Positions 63,161 through 64,000 of a DNA stretch of 64,000 nt are shown here, piece by piece. The DNA is from Acidobacteriaceae bacterium (GTDB lineage: Bacteria > Acidobacteriota > Terriglobia > Terriglobales > Acidobacteriaceae). Position numbers and translations under genes: made by a program. The stretch's first letter is position 1. The number at the start of each line of letters is the position of its first letter. Where the stretch lies: positions 1-64,000 of the forward strand of contig PLDC01000005.1 of assembly GCA_003134995.1 (NCBI GenBank). The letters are read 5' to 3'. The notes under the pieces are model-generated. The model made no database searches. It saw nothing but the letters and a program-made list of their open reading frames with translations, and was not told where the DNA came from.

Positions 63161-64000
63161 TCAGCCCCAGCGCGGCAGTTCATCCAAACCAATCCCCAGT
63201 GCAATCTTCCCAATCACTTCATGCGTAAGAAACGCATTCGCCGGATGAATCCTTCCCAAGCGCGCATCGCGTAACAAACGCTCGTATCCCGCCGACCGAA
63301 AAATTCCATGCCCGCCAGCCACATCAAGCCCAAGATCCACCACCCGCCACGACGCTTCCACCGCCCGATATTTCGCCGCGAAAATCTTCACCGCCCACTC
63401 GGCGCCGTAATCCACGCCCTTCGACCAGTCCTTAGCAATGCGATCAAGATGCGGCCCGATCGATTCCAACTCAATCACCATCTCCGCAACCGCGTGCTGA
63501 ATCTCCGGATGGTAAGCCATCGACCGCGTCAGCGCGAGCGAACTCTTGCTTTTCACAGAAGCAATGCTCTTATCCAGCGCCCGCTTGGCCAGCCCGTAAT
63601 AAACATTCGCAAACCCCAACAGCGCCCACGCAAACATCGAGAGAACATACCCATCGATTCCAGCACCCCCGGCCGGAACGATCCGCGCAACGTACCGGTC
63701 CGGAATGAAAACGTTCTCGAGGACCGTGTCATCGCTGCGCGTAGCGCGCATGCCGAGAACGTCCCAGGTTTCCTTAATGGTGTACCCGCTGCTGTCGCGC
63801 GGCATAAACGCGTGCACAATCTTCGGATGGCTGGGATCGCTCGTATCCATTCCATGCATGCCGAAACGCGTCCAGACCGGAGTCAGGCTTCCAAACTGTT
63901 TGCGGCCGGTAAAGCGATAGCCGCCATCCACCCGTTCCGCCTTCGTAGTAGAAAGAAGCACGGGAAGATCGTTGCCGCTCTCCGCGTGACCGGCTGCAAA
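63161..64000 (-). CDS. Acyl-CoA dehydrogenase-like protein, 5' end outside window
   Basis: The C-terminal 279 residues of an acyl-CoA dehydrogenase/flavin monooxygenase-type protein; the frame runs to the window edge without a start. The beta-domain contains TGRKQFGSLTPVW, a typical FAD-adjacent strand, and GMRATRSDDTVLENVFIPD, the standard end of the middle domain. The C-terminal helical bundle ends with GLDVAGGHGIFRSAGYERLLRDAR, the conserved dimer/FAD motif. The substrate cannot be told. There is no operon partner inside the window. The stop lies 170 bases from the shared-loop hairpin. Confidence 0.9.
   Translation of the reverse strand, partial: FAAGHAESGNDLPVLLSTTKAERVDGGYRFTGRKQFGSLTPVWTRFGMHGMDTSDPSHPKIVHAFMPRDSSGYTIKETWDVLGMRATRSDDTVLENVFIPDRYVARIVPAGGAGIDGYVLSMFAWALLGFANVYYGLAKRALDKSIASVKSKSSLALTRSMAYHPEIQHAVAEMVIELESIGPHLDRIAKDWSKGVDYGAEWAVKIFAAKYRAVEASWRVVDLGLDVAGGHGIFRSAGYERLLRDARLGRIHPANAFLTHEVIGKIALGIGLDELPRWG

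Noticed and set aside
1-64000. tRNA, rRNA, prophage or transposase genes
   Set aside because: Intergenic stretches were read on both strands; nothing convincing was found.

Overview
The window reads like a chromosomal segment of an acidobacterium (Acidobacteriota, probably a soil-dwelling member of Terriglobia). This is an inference from gene families. They include a very long TonB-dependent receptor with a carboxypeptidase-like plug-proximal domain, a Ser/Thr kinase fused to TolB-like and TPR regions, sedolisin, SBBP and GloVer repeat proteins, DUF2934, YcxB-like and PIG-L families. Coding density is high, GC is moderately high, and no rRNA, tRNA, CRISPR array, phage or insertion sequence could be recognised.

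Layout: 1-1.9 kb is poorly coding, with a deoxynucleoside kinase and two decayed genes, one of them a frameshifted Phd-type antitoxin. 1.9-9.8 kb holds secreted degradative enzymes (sedolisin; GH2 exo-glucosaminidase) and a TPR/ClC channel pair. 10-17.8 kb holds a patatin followed by a run of esterase, ATP-grasp ligase, GCS2-type ligase, M29-type peptidase and a second ATP-grasp-like protein, which looks like a small-molecule or peptide amide-forming and amide-cleaving cluster. 18.3-25.9 kb: receptor-like kinase, PIG-L/GATase-like protein, amino-acid permease, DinB-like protein. 26.3-32.6 kb: thrB-thrC, cupin, amidohydrolase, SDR, Cys/Met PLP enzyme. 32.6-39 kb: TonB-dependent receptor, LacI regulator, TPR protein. 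39.4-44.5 kb: surface proteins sharing an unusual C-terminal module. 44.6-51 kb: a mostly reverse-strand block with aroA. 51-58 kb: GloVer protein, thiD, rlpA, pyrF, a DNA glycosylase. 58.1-58.8 kb: an intact Phd/PIN toxin-antitoxin pair. 60.5-62.9 kb: the most unusual locus. The right edge is a truncated acyl-CoA dehydrogenase-like gene.

The main discovery candidate is the two-gene unit at 60488-62899. Gene 1 fuses an HPF/RaiA (ribosome hibernation) domain to a C-terminal half that looks like ECF sigma regions 2 and 4. Gene 2 is a three-domain protein laid out like eukaryotic/archaeal release factor eRF1/Pelota, with a zinc ribbon in domain 3 and a glycine-rich loop in place of GGQ. Together they suggest a ribosome hibernation or rescue system that may be linked to transcription. 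The second candidate is the amidoligase-like cluster at 11851-17764.

At a finer scale, gene ends in this window carry several unrelated families of short reiterated words, and three long intergenic hairpins share a similar 7-nt loop between CGC and GCG. Four promoters, one candidate LacI operator and two rho-independent terminators could be supported by direct reading. Starts were chosen from Shine-Dalgarno sites, signal peptides and family N-termini. Family assignments come from motif recognition only; no database search was possible.
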